Shown: positions 44,119-51,341 of the stretch, piece after piece
Numbering within the stretch: position 1 is the first letter of the stretch
Layout of the letters: every line of letters starts with the position of its first letter
DNA from: CBDAPX01 sp965198725
Lineage (GTDB): Bacteria > Pseudomonadota > Alphaproteobacteria > Rhodobacterales > Rhodobacteraceae
NCBI GenBank assembly: GCA_965198725.1
Contig: CBDAPX010000001.1
Span: forward strand, 248,001-312,000
Direction of reading: 5' to 3'
DNA: 64,000 nucleotides
The notes under the pieces: model-generated
What the model was told of the DNA's origin: nothing
The model's database searches: none
Seen by the model: only the letters and a program-made list of their open reading frames with translations
Program-made: the position numbers and the translations under genes

Positions 44119-44244
44119 TGGTCTTCCCCCACTGAAGTGGTCCTCCGCTATGTTTAGGAAACGGAGGAAACACATGGCCAACAAGCGACCAAAGCCAGAA
44201 GAGATTGTCACGAAGTTACGGCAGGTTGAGTGATCAGCCCCACC
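44119..44244 (+). mobile_element. Composite scar of the IS407-like element
   Basis: Bases 44119-44230 are the orfA end of the same IS as copies 1-3, in plus orientation, including the tip TGGTCTTCCCCCACTGAAG, the GGAGGAA site and orfA codons 1-19 (ATG 44174). It then stops, and 14 bases identical to the opposite IS tip (TGATCAGCCCCACC, 44231-44244) follow in the orientation that faces outward to the left. A single internally deleted IS would have the other orientation. This is best explained by one copy inserted in another, followed by deletion. It separates two unrelated truncated genes. Confidence 0.85.
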
Positions 44245-44910
44245 CGCATCTCCAACATAACGAAGCGTGCGCCCTGTGAGCTCTGCCAATCCATCTGCGT
44301 GGCTTGAAACAAGAGGCGGCTGGAACTCTGTCAAAGATGGCAGGTCATATTTCCACGAATTCAGAATGAACCGATACAGCTTTCCGAACATGCCGGTTGG
44401 CGCACCTTCGGGAAAGGCACAGTCCTTTGATGGCGCGCAGAGTATTTCCCCATGGATCTGGTCAAAATCCGAATAGTCATCGACCGAACCGGTGCCCGAC
44501 CAAAGATGCGCATGGACCGTGCCAAGGTCGAAATTCACAACGACATTGTCTGTTCCCCCCGGCGTGTTCCATGACAGGAAATAGACGTTCTCTGCGACCT
44601 TGGAGACGGTCGGGTTCACTTGCGAGACAATCTTGTCGAAGAACCCATCGCCAAAGCCGCGCCACTTGAGGCGGTTGTCGTAAAAGGCCAGTTCGAAACT
44701 TCCAAATCCGACGTAATTGTAGGCAAGCGTAAGTCCTTCCAAGTCGCGGTAGCCTGACCCGACATCTTGTGTCTCTGTTACATGGGACAGTGCCTGATCT
44801 TTTGTCCAAGTGGCCGACGCAGCGGCGTTTTTGTCGGGCATGTTGATGAGAAACACAACGCCCAGACCCGCTGCCAAAACCAAACAGAACACTATGTTTC
44901 GCAAACTCAT
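44245..44910 (-). pseudogene. Exported MoaF-like protein, 3' end cut by the IS scar
   Basis: 222 codons from ATG 44910. An N-terminal membrane anchor or signal (IVFCLVLAAGLGVVFLI) is followed by a MoaF-like calycin beta-barrel: LEGLTLAYNYVGFGSFELAF, KVAENVYFLSWNTPGGTDNVVVNFDLG and VHAHLWSG. A further part ends GRTLRYVGDA, where the scar begins. The repeat-like LTGRTLRYV at the end resembles the opening LEGLTLAYNY, so a second barrel may have been lost. Read-through into the scar would add foreign codons and, in the long frame, end near 43987. It lies in one unit with the small membrane protein upstream and is probably controlled by the adjacent TetR protein. Confidence 0.7.
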
Positions 44911-44941
44911 TTTCGTACTCTCCAGTTCGTTTGAAGCGGTC

Positions 44942-45241
44942 TCAAGAAGCCAGAAACCGTTCGATACGGGGCTTTAAAAAGGATGTGCCTATGAGGCTGA
45001 GAGCGATACCAATGGGCAGTCCTGCACGCAGGGTGGCATGCCATGTTTCCCAAAAGCTCATCCCGAACCCCAACACCTGATAGGTCGCGATAAACGCAAC
45101 CAAGAGCCATGTCGGAGTCAAAGAGGCGAGGAACCCTTCGAACGACCCGTTCGCGACGTAAGTCATGGCCGAGGTCAACACGCCAGTCATGGCAAGGTTC
45201 ACACAGATCAGGACGAGTATTTTGACGGCCATTGATGTCAT
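44942..45241 (-). CDS. Small multi-pass membrane protein (possibly DUF2798-like)
   Basis: A 99-residue hydrophobic protein with about three membrane segments (ILVLICVNLAMTGVLTSAMTY; PTWLLVAFIATYQVLGFG; LPIGIALSLIGTSFL). The pattern of G-S-F-E-G-F and T-W-L between the helices is reminiscent of DUF2798, with low certainty. It is divergent from the TetR gene with the palindromic TAACGCGTTA between them, and is 31 bases upstream of the MoaF-like gene. Function unknown. Confidence 0.65.
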   Translation of the reverse strand: MTSMAVKILVLICVNLAMTGVLTSAMTYVANGSFEGFLASLTPTWLLVAFIATYQVLGFGMSFWETWHATLRAGLPIGIALSLIGTSFLKPRIERFLAS

Positions 45242-45270
45242 GGGGAAAGGTCCAGACAGGAATAATTTTG

Positions 45271-45280
45271 TAACGCGTTA
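45271..45280. promoter_or_regulatory. Candidate operator of the adjacent TetR protein (site 1)
   Basis: Perfect palindrome TAACGCGTTA inside TTTTGTAACGCGTTATATTT, between the divergent small-membrane-protein and TetR genes. Almost the same 18-base sequence recurs upstream of the outer-membrane gene at 46865. Two occurrences at the two promoters of this cluster support a shared operator. Confidence 0.65.
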
Positions 45281-45363
45281 TATTTATATTGAACATTCTC
45301 AGCAAGCTCAGAGTGTCGTACAGCAACCCCTGAGGACACGCAGATCCATCCACGGAACTGAGA

Positions 45364-46023
45364 ATGAACAAAATGGTTAAAGAAGATGGCCGGGAAGCAC
45401 GAAAGCATGCCAGTCGCGCGCGTTTGATTGAAACGGGTTTTGCCTTACTGAAATCCGCTGGGCCTGACGCTCTGACCATGCGCGGTCTCGCCAAGGCCGC
45501 GAATATGGCACCAGCAACGGCATATAACGTGTTCGGCTCCAAGCAAGCCTTGTTCGAAGCCATGTTCAATCAGCTGAATGACCAAGGGCCCGAGACGGAT
45601 TTTGCAAACTTACCCGGTGATGAGTTGGAAAGGGTGCTTGCTATCACGGACCAGATTTCGCGCGATTGGGCAGATCCAAAGGGTCCCCAACGCGTGCTGC
45701 TTGAGGCGAGCAAATTGTCCGGCTCACTGGCTTCTGTGCTTTTCCCAAAAGTTATTCCACGGCTCACCACTTTGATCGACGCCTTGAAGACCGCGGGCTG
45801 GCTTACGAATGGTATATCATCAACCGATCTTGCAAACCGCATCGGGTATGCCAATGCGGGGCTGTTCGAGGCTTGGTTGGATGGCAGGGTGCGCGACGAA
45901 GAACTGCTGCGCGAACACCGGCTCAATCTTTTGGTGATACTTCTGGGCGCTGCTTGCCATGACAAGCGCTCACGGATCGAAGACGCGATTTTCGCCACAC
46001 TGAGAGATCAACAAGACGGGTAA
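45364..46023 (+). CDS. TetR/AcrR family regulator
   Basis: A 219-residue regulator. The helix-turn-helix lies around residues 20-65 (LTMRGLAKAANMAPATAYNVFGSKQALFE), followed by a helical ligand domain. It is flanked by two transcription units that share the TAACGYGTTA motif, so it most likely represses both itself or the divergent unit and the convergent outer-membrane gene. Ligand unknown. Confidence 0.88.
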   Translation: MNKMVKEDGREARKHASRARLIETGFALLKSAGPDALTMRGLAKAANMAPATAYNVFGSKQALFEAMFNQLNDQGPETDFANLPGDELERVLAITDQISRDWADPKGPQRVLLEASKLSGSLASVLFPKVIPRLTTLIDALKTAGWLTNGISSTDLANRIGYANAGLFEAWLDGRVRDEELLREHRLNLLVILLGAACHDKRSRIEDAIFATLRDQQDG

Positions 46024-46065
46024 GTTGAAAAAACGCCGGACCCATGTATTCAAGCCGCGGCTAGA

Positions 46066-46830
46066 CTATTTTCCCTGTACGAGGATTTTGGCAACGATCG
46101 TGAACGTGTCTTTGGGTCCGACAAATCCGTCCGCAAAATTGCGTTCGTAATTCGCGCTGATTTGCCAGGGATGTCCCGATGTTTCGATCAGTTTGTTCAC
46201 GCCAATTCCGATCGGCAGGCTCACCCAACTATTGTCATCCCAGTCGTAGCTCAGAACCATCTCTGAGTTTCCAACCGACCAACCGTTGCCCAGTTGAACA
46301 TTCAAAAGCGGTTGCAATGTCGACAGGTTCACATCGGGTTTGTCAGAGTCGCCGGCGACCGAAAAGACATTTTGGTTGAACAGCCCAAGCAGGCCCCAAT
46401 CGAGTTGAAGGGACGCTCCGACCGCGGGTCCGACCGCCCATTTCCCGGCGCTGATGGTGTCAGCTCCTGCCGGCAACAGCGCCACCAGACCCGCACCATA
46501 GCGTCCCCAATCCCGCTTGAACGTAACAAGGTTAAACACGGTGATGTCGTTCAGGCCGCTTTGATCGAAAGCCGTGTCCGTTTCATAAGGGATTGTTATG
46601 CGTAAAATATTACTCTGGTCCCACAGCCGATGGGGGATGGCCGCCTGAAACTGCAACGAGTTCGAAGTGGCGTTTTGATCATTATGATAGGTCGGCGAGT
46701 AGCTTTCCTGAAATGAATAGGCCCGTATCGAGGCCGTCGGGTCATTTGCTTCCGACTGCAAGCTTTGCTCGGCCGATGTGTTTCCGGCGGCGGAGATCAT
46801 GACGGACGTCAATAAAAGAACACGGAACAT
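46066..46830 (-). CDS. Outer-membrane protein of the MetA-pathway/phenol-degradation type
   Basis: A 254-residue exported protein. The start at 46830 (MFRVLLLTSVMISAAG) has GAGG five bases upstream and opens a signal peptide; ATG 46857 is the alternative. The mature part shows alternating beta-strand sequence ending in a strand (DTFTIVAKILVQ), with YHNDQNATSNSLQFQAAIPHRL and LRITIPYETDTAFDQSGLNDITVFNLVTF, typical of transporters of the Phenol_MetA_deg family. It is probably a channel or porin for hydrophobic compounds. The operator-like TAACGTGTTA lies 35 bases upstream. Confidence 0.75.
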   Translation of the reverse strand: MFRVLLLTSVMISAAGNTSAEQSLQSEANDPTASIRAYSFQESYSPTYHNDQNATSNSLQFQAAIPHRLWDQSNILRITIPYETDTAFDQSGLNDITVFNLVTFKRDWGRYGAGLVALLPAGADTISAGKWAVGPAVGASLQLDWGLLGLFNQNVFSVAGDSDKPDVNLSTLQPLLNVQLGNGWSVGNSEMVLSYDWDDNSWVSLPIGIGVNKLIETSGHPWQISANYERNFADGFVGPKDTFTIVAKILVQGK

Positions 46831-46864
46831 TAAGGCCTCACATAGTGGAATGCGCATATTTTTG

Positions 46865-46874
46865 TAACGTGTTA
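46865..46874. promoter_or_regulatory. Candidate TetR operator (site 2)
   Basis: TAACGTGTTA within TTTTTGTAACGTGTTATATTT, nearly identical to site 1 at 45271. It lies just upstream of the outer-membrane protein gene. Confidence 0.6.
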
Positions 46875-47024
46875 TATTTTTATTTTTGATGCCTCAATAC
46901 CAACTGGTTCGTCATGCGGCTTCACATCCAAGTGTTGCCTTTGCGCGTCACCGTTTTTTTCGCGACGGACCAGCCGCCGCTGAGATCGTGCGGGCGTGCT
47001 TTTTCGATGTGTCATGGAAAGTGA

Positions 47025-47101
47025 TGGTAGCGGAGGAGGGACTTGAACCCCCGACACGCGGATTATGATTCCGCTGCTCTAACCAACTGAGCTACTCCGC
47101 C
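47025..47101 (-). tRNA. tRNA-Met (anticodon CAU), elongator type
   Basis: 77 nt including encoded CCA. The acceptor begins GGCGGAG at 47101 and pairs with CTCCGCT before ACCA. The D-loop is AGCTCAGTTGGTTAGAGC, the anticodon stem GCGGA/TCCGC encloses loop ATCATAA with anticodon CAT, and the T-arm holds GGTTCAAGTCC. Lack of the initiator-type features and similarity to alphaproteobacterial elongator tRNA-Met favour Met over Ile2. Confidence 0.92.
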
Positions 47102-47172
47102 ATGGGTGCGCGTGGACGTATGCCAGCGCGCGAGAACCGTCAAGAGGAAAACTGACGGAAACGCAAACTTGG

Positions 47173-48210
47173 CTAAGCCACTTTTCGAACAGTGTCGATC
47201 ATCAATTGCACATTCGCTGGATCAGCATCCGGTGTGATGCCATGGCCCAAGTTGAAAATGTGCGGGCCCTTGGAAAACGCGTCGACAATCGCGCGTGTTT
47301 CGTCGATCAACGCCTGCCCGCCCGTAACCATGTGCGAGGATTTGAGATTGCCTTGGACACAGACATCCGTTTGCACGTTTTGGGCGGCCCATGCCGGGTC
47401 CACCGAGTTGTCCAGGGCCACGCAATCCACCCCGGTTTTGGCGGCAAAGCCGACGTATTTCTCTTTAGCTTCGCGCGGGAAGCCGATGATGGGAATGGTT
47501 GGATGCCGCTCTTTGAGCGCCGCCGTGATCTTACGGCACGGCGCGACGGCGAAATCCTCAAAATCCTGTCCGTTGAGCGATCCGGCCCAGCTGTCGAAGA
47601 TTTTGACCACCTCGGCCCCCGCTTGGATCTGCTGATCGAGGTAATCGATGGTCCCTTCGGTCAGCCGATCGATCAACGCCTCAAACACGGCGCGATTTTC
47701 GGATTTGAGCAAATGCGCCGGTCCCTGATCCGACGTCCCGCGCCCGGCAATCATGTATGTTGCCACTGTCCAAGGGGCCCCGGCAAAACCAATGAGCGTT
47801 GTTTCCCGGGGCAGCTCCTGCGCCAAGATGCGGACGGTGTCGTAAATCGGATTGAGTGTTTCGTGGATGGCATCGGCCGGTTTGAGCGCGTCAAACCCGG
47901 CTTGATCGGTAATGGTCGACAGCCGGGGCCCCTCTCCCGTGACAAACCACAAGTCCGCACCCAAAGCTTGCGGCAACAAAAGGATGTCAGCAAAGAGGAT
48001 CGCCGCATCGAACCCATAGCGGCGGATCGGTTGCAACGTCACCTCTGCCGCAAGCTCGCTGTTGTAGCACAAGGATAGGAAATCTCCGGCCTGCGCGCGC
48101 GTTGCGCGGTACTCGGGCAGATACCGACCGGCTTGGCGCATCATCCAGATAGGCGGTGTGTCCAACACCTCACCAGCCAAGCTGCGCAACAGTTTTTTGG
48201 ACTGGGTCAT
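47173..48210 (-). CDS. hemE: Uroporphyrinogen decarboxylase
   Basis: A 345-residue haem biosynthesis enzyme turning uroporphyrinogen III into coproporphyrinogen III. The N-terminal signature PPIWMMRQAGRYLPEYR is present, the active-site Asp lies in AAILFADILLLPQALGADLWF, GFAGAPWTVATYMIAG is near residue 140, and GFPREAKEKYVGFA and NLGHGITPDADP are near the end. The ATG at 48210 (MTQSKKLLRSL) has GAGAG upstream. It is divergent from hemC, as commonly found in Rhodobacterales. Confidence 0.96.
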   Translation of the reverse strand: MTQSKKLLRSLAGEVLDTPPIWMMRQAGRYLPEYRATRAQAGDFLSLCYNSELAAEVTLQPIRRYGFDAAILFADILLLPQALGADLWFVTGEGPRLSTITDQAGFDALKPADAIHETLNPIYDTVRILAQELPRETTLIGFAGAPWTVATYMIAGRGTSDQGPAHLLKSENRAVFEALIDRLTEGTIDYLDQQIQAGAEVVKIFDSWAGSLNGQDFEDFAVAPCRKITAALKERHPTIPIIGFPREAKEKYVGFAAKTGVDCVALDNSVDPAWAAQNVQTDVCVQGNLKSSHMVTGGQALIDETRAIVDAFSKGPHIFNLGHGITPDADPANVQLMIDTVRKVA

Positions 48211-48311
48211 GAGTTTTCTCTCTCGCTTTTGCACCATGGGTCGGGGTTACTGTGAACTTTGTCAAGCAGTGCCAGTTGTCAGACAGAGTTTACACCCCTA
48301 ATGATGACAAC

Positions 48312-49271
48312 ATGACACGACACGCTCCTTCGCCATCGGATCCATTGCGCATTGGCACGCGCGGTTCGCCTCTTGCTTTGGCGCAAGCCTATGAAACAAG
48401 GGCACGATTAAGTGCAGCACATGATCTGGCGCCCGAAGCGTTCGAGATCGTGGTCATCAAGACGACCGGGGACAACCGGGCCATGATTGATGCAGACCGT
48501 CCCTTGAAGGAAATCGGCAACAAGGGTCTTTTCACCAAGGAAATCGAAGAAGCCATGTTGCGTGGCGATATCGATATCGCGGTGCATTCGACCAAGGACA
48601 TGCCGGTCGAACAGCCGGACGGTTTGATCCTGGATACGTTTCTACCGCGGGAAGATCCGCGCGACGCGTTCATTTCGCCCAACCTGACCTCAATCCACGA
48701 CTTGCCAGAAGGCGCTGTTGTCGGCACCTCGTCCTTGCGGCGGCGGGCGCAGTTGCTCAACAGCAGGCCCGATCTGAACGTGGTCGAGTTCCGAGGCAAT
48801 GTTCAGACCCGGCTTCAGAAACTGGCCGATGGTATTGCGGATTGTACCTTTCTGGCCATGGCTGGCATTCGACGGCTTGAGATGCAGGATGTTCCTGCAA
48901 CGGCCATTGAAACCGACGATATGCTGCCCGCAATCGCGCAAGGTGCCATTGGGATCGAACGCCGCACGGATGACACCCGGTGTGCAGACATGCTGTCCGC
49001 GATCCACAATACCGAAACCTCTGCCCGGCTCGCCGCCGAGCGCGCGTTTCTTGCCGAACTGGACGGATCCTGTGAAACACCCATCGCGGGTTTGGCCGAA
49101 TTGAACGGCACGACACTGCGCCTGCGGGGTCAGGTGCTGCGACCGGACGGATCAGAAGCCATTTCAGATGAGGCCAGCGGTGATATCGCGGACGGACCGG
49201 ACATCGGACGTGCCATGGCCAAAAAACTGTTGGCAGAGGCCGGTCTCGGCTTTTTTGATTGGCGTCCCTAG
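48312..49271 (+). CDS. hemC: Hydroxymethylbilane synthase (porphobilinogen deaminase)
   Basis: A 319-residue enzyme joining four porphobilinogens into hydroxymethylbilane. It shows LRIGTRGSPLALAQAYE, VVIKTTGDN, GNKGLFTKEIEEAMLRGDIDIAVHS (with catalytic-region residues), TSSLRRRAQLLNSRPDL and VVEFRGNVQTRLQKLADG. The dipyrromethane-binding Cys is in ELDGSCETPIAG near residue 247. The ATG at 48312 is chosen by homology (MTRHAPSPSDPLRIGTRGS). Confidence 0.96.
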   Translation: MTRHAPSPSDPLRIGTRGSPLALAQAYETRARLSAAHDLAPEAFEIVVIKTTGDNRAMIDADRPLKEIGNKGLFTKEIEEAMLRGDIDIAVHSTKDMPVEQPDGLILDTFLPREDPRDAFISPNLTSIHDLPEGAVVGTSSLRRRAQLLNSRPDLNVVEFRGNVQTRLQKLADGIADCTFLAMAGIRRLEMQDVPATAIETDDMLPAIAQGAIGIERRTDDTRCADMLSAIHNTETSARLAAERAFLAELDGSCETPIAGLAELNGTTLRLRGQVLRPDGSEAISDEASGDIADGPDIGRAMAKKLLAEAGLGFFDWRP

Positions 49272-49353
49272 GCGCAAGAACCCGACACGTCCAGCCCGCC
49301 TGAGTTGACCCAGAGCCATCTGTTTGTCACCCTCTAGGAGGAAGGATTGGCAG

Positions 49354-50319
49354 ATGACACCTGGAAAGGCGTTTCTCACCACCGAAGAAATCCGGCCCTT
49401 GGCCGAACGCTCTGATTGGGTCGGGGCGCTGTTGGTTTTGCATTGTTGGGCATTGATCGGCGGTGCCGTCGCGCTGTTTGCCCTGTTTCCCAACCCGCTC
49501 ACTTTTATATTGGCGGTTATGATCATCGGGTCGCGCCAGTTGGGCTTGGCCATCCTGATGCATGAGGCCGCGCATAACGCATTGTTCAAAACCCGCGCCT
49601 TAAACGAATGGGTCGGCGAATGGCTGTGCGGGCGTCCCATTCTGGCAGAGTTAGCAGCTTATAGGCATTACCATCTGACCCATCACAGGTTCACGCAGAC
49701 CGACAAAGACCCCGACTTGGTGCTCTCGTCCAAGTTTCCGACCACGCGCGCGTCGCTGAAACGCAAATTCCTGCGCGATCTGACCGGGCAAACGGGTGTG
49801 AAACTGTTGGTCGGCCAAATCCTGATGAGCATTCGACTGGCCGGTGACCACGACGCGATCGAAGCCGCAAGCACGGATTTTGCACAGACGTTTCGGTCAC
49901 AAGAGCTTTGGAAATCGTTGCCCATCTTCGCAGGTGTCATGACAATCATGAGCATGACGGGTGCGTGGTGGTACGGGTTCGCCTTTTGGCTCTTGCCGTA
50001 TCTCACATGGTATCAGTTTGTGTTGCGGGTACGGAACATCGCCGAACATGGCGCAACAGAACAGTCAGAGGATCCTTTCCGAAACGTCCGGACAACCAGG
50101 GCGGGCCCCATTATGCGGACTTTTGTGGCGCCTTATTGGGTCAATTATCATCTGGAACACTATATGATCATGCATGTTCCCTGCTGGAAGCTCAGCCGGA
50201 TGCATAACCTTTTGGTCTCTAAGAATTTGGGCGATCGCATGCGAATTGCGGACAGCTATTGGAGCGCTTTGTCAGAAGCCGGTTGGGGCTCGATGTCTCG
50301 CACACGGCAAGTCCACTAA
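49354..50319 (+). CDS. Fatty acid desaturase family protein
   Basis: A 321-residue membrane-bound di-iron desaturase/hydroxylase. The three histidine boxes are LMHEAAHNALF (near residue 70), RHYHLTHHRFTQTD (near 110) and NYHLEHYMIMHVPCWKL (near 270). At least four hydrophobic segments are visible (LVLHCWALIGGAVALFALF; LTFILAVMIIGS; SMTGAWWYGFAFWLLPYL). An AGGAGGAAGG site lies before ATG 49354. It may act on membrane lipids or carotenoids; substrate unknown. A bidirectional terminator hairpin follows. Confidence 0.88.
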   Translation: MTPGKAFLTTEEIRPLAERSDWVGALLVLHCWALIGGAVALFALFPNPLTFILAVMIIGSRQLGLAILMHEAAHNALFKTRALNEWVGEWLCGRPILAELAAYRHYHLTHHRFTQTDKDPDLVLSSKFPTTRASLKRKFLRDLTGQTGVKLLVGQILMSIRLAGDHDAIEAASTDFAQTFRSQELWKSLPIFAGVMTIMSMTGAWWYGFAFWLLPYLTWYQFVLRVRNIAEHGATEQSEDPFRNVRTTRAGPIMRTFVAPYWVNYHLEHYMIMHVPCWKLSRMHNLLVSKNLGDRMRIADSYWSALSEAGWGSMSRTRQVH

Positions 50320-50320
50320 A

Positions 50321-50352
50321 AACACAAGGCAGGCACCTGCCCGCCTTGTGTT
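50321..50352. terminator. Bidirectional terminator between desaturase and peptide gene A
   Basis: A 10-bp stem AACACAAGGC/GCCTTGTGTT starts two bases after the desaturase stop. In the minus direction it is followed by TTTTTAG. A second hairpin TCGACCAG...CTGGTCGA (50355-50390) lies between it and peptide gene A. Confidence 0.8.
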
Positions 50353-50413
50353 GATCGACCAGACTTGGGGTTGACTGGGGGCCTGGTCGACCATTCGCAA
50401 ACCTGATGATCGG

Positions 50414-50542
50414 TCACGAATTATGATTTTGCTTTGCCACAACGGGCGGCTTCGCCGGGTTGGCTTGGCCGTCTTCCGCAAATTGCAGGTTGGGAATATT
50501 GACTGCAAAAAACATCAAGGAAAGGGCTGTAAAATAACGCAT
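50414..50542 (-). CDS. 42-residue peptide A (tandem peptide family)
   Basis: ATG 50542 with GGAG seven bases upstream; 42 codons. The protein has a hydrophobic N-terminal half (MRYFTALSLMFFAV), then a shared PNLxF motif, a polar Asn/Pro/Lys-rich tail and the shared ending PPVV...N-x-N-S. It shares 19 of 42 positions with peptides B and C, which demonstrates a real gene family. The hydrophobic half could be a signal peptide or membrane anchor releasing a tail of about 20 residues. It has its own CRP-like promoter upstream and terminators downstream. No known family is recognised; function unknown. Confidence 0.75.
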   Translation of the reverse strand: MRYFTALSLMFFAVNIPNLQFAEDGQANPAKPPVVAKQNHNS

Positions 50543-50596
50543 TTCAAGTCTCCATTTGGTTTCTGCGGGACGGGGCAACCGCCCTTCAACAACCTC

Positions 50597-50639
50597 AACA
50601 TGGCAGGTAGTGTGCACTTCAAATGTGAATAAGTTCACA
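50597..50639 (-). promoter_or_regulatory. CRP/FNR-type class II promoter of peptide gene A
   Basis: TGTGAATAAGTTCACA (50624-50639), a TGTGA-N6-TCACA dyad, and the minus-strand -10-like hexamer CATGTT (50597-50602) are 32 bp apart centre to centre. That places the dyad at about -41.5. Confidence 0.65.
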
Positions 50640-50681
50640 TGAAATCAATTATTTATTCGATTATCGACATAGTGCAGGAGC

Positions 50682-50707
50682 AAAAAAAGACGGGCACAAA
50701 GGCCCGC
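50682..50707 (-). terminator. Terminator of peptide gene B
   Basis: On the minus strand a GCGGGC/GCCCGT hairpin with a CTTTGT loop is followed by seven T residues, about 65 bases after the stop of peptide gene B. It separates gene B from the promoter of gene A. Confidence 0.75.
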
Positions 50708-50774
50708 CGGAAGGAAGCAGTTTGGCACTGCAAGGCTGGAAGTCTCTGGGAGTGAGACAGGGAGGTAAGGGTAA

Positions 50775-50903
50775 TCAGGAATTCTGGTTCGACGTCGACA
50801 CAACCGGTGGCACACCATTGCCGGAGTTCGCGGTGCCGGTGAAGTCCAGGTTCGGCATGTCAACGGCGAAGAACGTCAGGGAAAAGATAGCTGCAAAACG
50901 CAT
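50775..50903 (-). CDS. 42-residue peptide B (tandem peptide family)
   Basis: ATG 50903 preceded by AAAGGAG (8-base spacing); 42 codons. Layout as in peptide A: hydrophobic MRFAAIFSLTFFAV, then DMPNLDF, a Gly/Asn/Ser/Thr linker and the PPVV...NQNS end. It differs from peptide C by one residue (Thr10 versus Met10), the two genes being a recent tandem duplication. It has its own promoter at 50964-51006 and its own terminator. The conserved end and variable linker would suit a secreted or processed peptide; no function can be assigned. Confidence 0.78.
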   Translation of the reverse strand: MRFAAIFSLTFFAVDMPNLDFTGTANSGNGVPPVVSTSNQNS

Positions 50904-50970
50904 GGGGTGTCTCCTTTGGTTTCATCTCGGTCGGGGCGGGTGTCCGTCCCTGTCTTGAGATCCAATATGC
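50775..50970. repeat. 196-bp direct repeat, unit 1 (unit 2 at 51153-51348)
   Basis: The segment covering peptide gene B, its leader and its -10 region is repeated 378 bp further on (51153-51348) with only about three substitutions inside the coding part (for example cacacc/cacgcc, aacgtc/aacatc). The sequences outside, including the CRP-like dyads and the terminators, are different. The duplication is recent or kept similar by gene conversion. Confidence 0.9.
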
Positions 50971-51006
50971 CCCGTCTCGACGGCCCCTTCTGTGATCCGG
51001 ATCACA
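50964..51006 (-). promoter_or_regulatory. CRP/FNR-type class II promoter of peptide gene B
   Basis: Perfect 16-bp palindrome TGTGATCCGGATCACA (50991-51006) and the minus-strand -10-like CATATT (50964-50969), 32 bp centre to centre. A start site near 50957 and a leader of about 54 bases follow from this. Confidence 0.75.
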
Positions 51007-51065
51007 GTTTCGTTCACTTCCTGTGAGGTTTTTTCCAAAATGATTTTGGCGTCCTGACAACAGAA

Positions 51066-51091
51066 AAGGGCGGACATTTACGTCCGCCCTT
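51066..51091 (-). terminator. Terminator of peptide gene C
   Basis: A 10-bp stem AAGGGCGGAC/GTCCGCCCTT with a 6-nt loop, followed on the minus strand by TTTTCTG, lies about 60 bases after the stop of peptide gene C and before the promoter of gene B. Confidence 0.82.
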
Positions 51092-51152
51092 CGAGATTTG
51101 GACCGCCTTTGGGACCGCGGCCTGGGGAAAGCCGCTGCGGTCCAAGGAGACC

Positions 51153-51281
51153 TCAGGAATTCTGGTTCGACGTCGACACAACCGGTGGCACGCCATTGCC
51201 GGAGTTCGCGGTGCCGGTGAAGTCCAGGTTCGGCATGTCAACGGCAAAGAACATCAGGGAAAAGATAGCTGCAAAACGCAT
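51153..51281 (-). CDS. 42-residue peptide C (tandem peptide family)
   Basis: ATG 51281 behind AAAGGAG; 42 codons. Near-identical to peptide B (hydrophobic MRFAAIFSLMFFAV, DMPNLDF, PPVV...NQNS). Independent promoter (51342-51384) and independent terminator. It lies between peptide gene B and hemF, all on the minus strand. Function unknown; see the findings for the case that these three genes form a regulated peptide system. Confidence 0.78.
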   Translation of the reverse strand: MRFAAIFSLMFFAVDMPNLDFTGTANSGNGVPPVVSTSNQNS

Positions 51282-51341
51282 GGGGTGTCTCCTTTGGTTT
51301 CATCTCGGTCGGGGCGGGTGTCCGTCCCTGTCTTGAGATCC

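Noticed and set aside
46886..47068. Short frames overlapping the tRNA-Met gene
   Set aside because: They run through the tRNA and have no ribosome site or similarity.
50722..51336. Two similar plus-strand frames of 75-78 codons at the peptide locus
   Set aside because: They are antisense to the duplicated peptide genes; ribosome sites, promoter dyads and terminators all belong to the minus strand.
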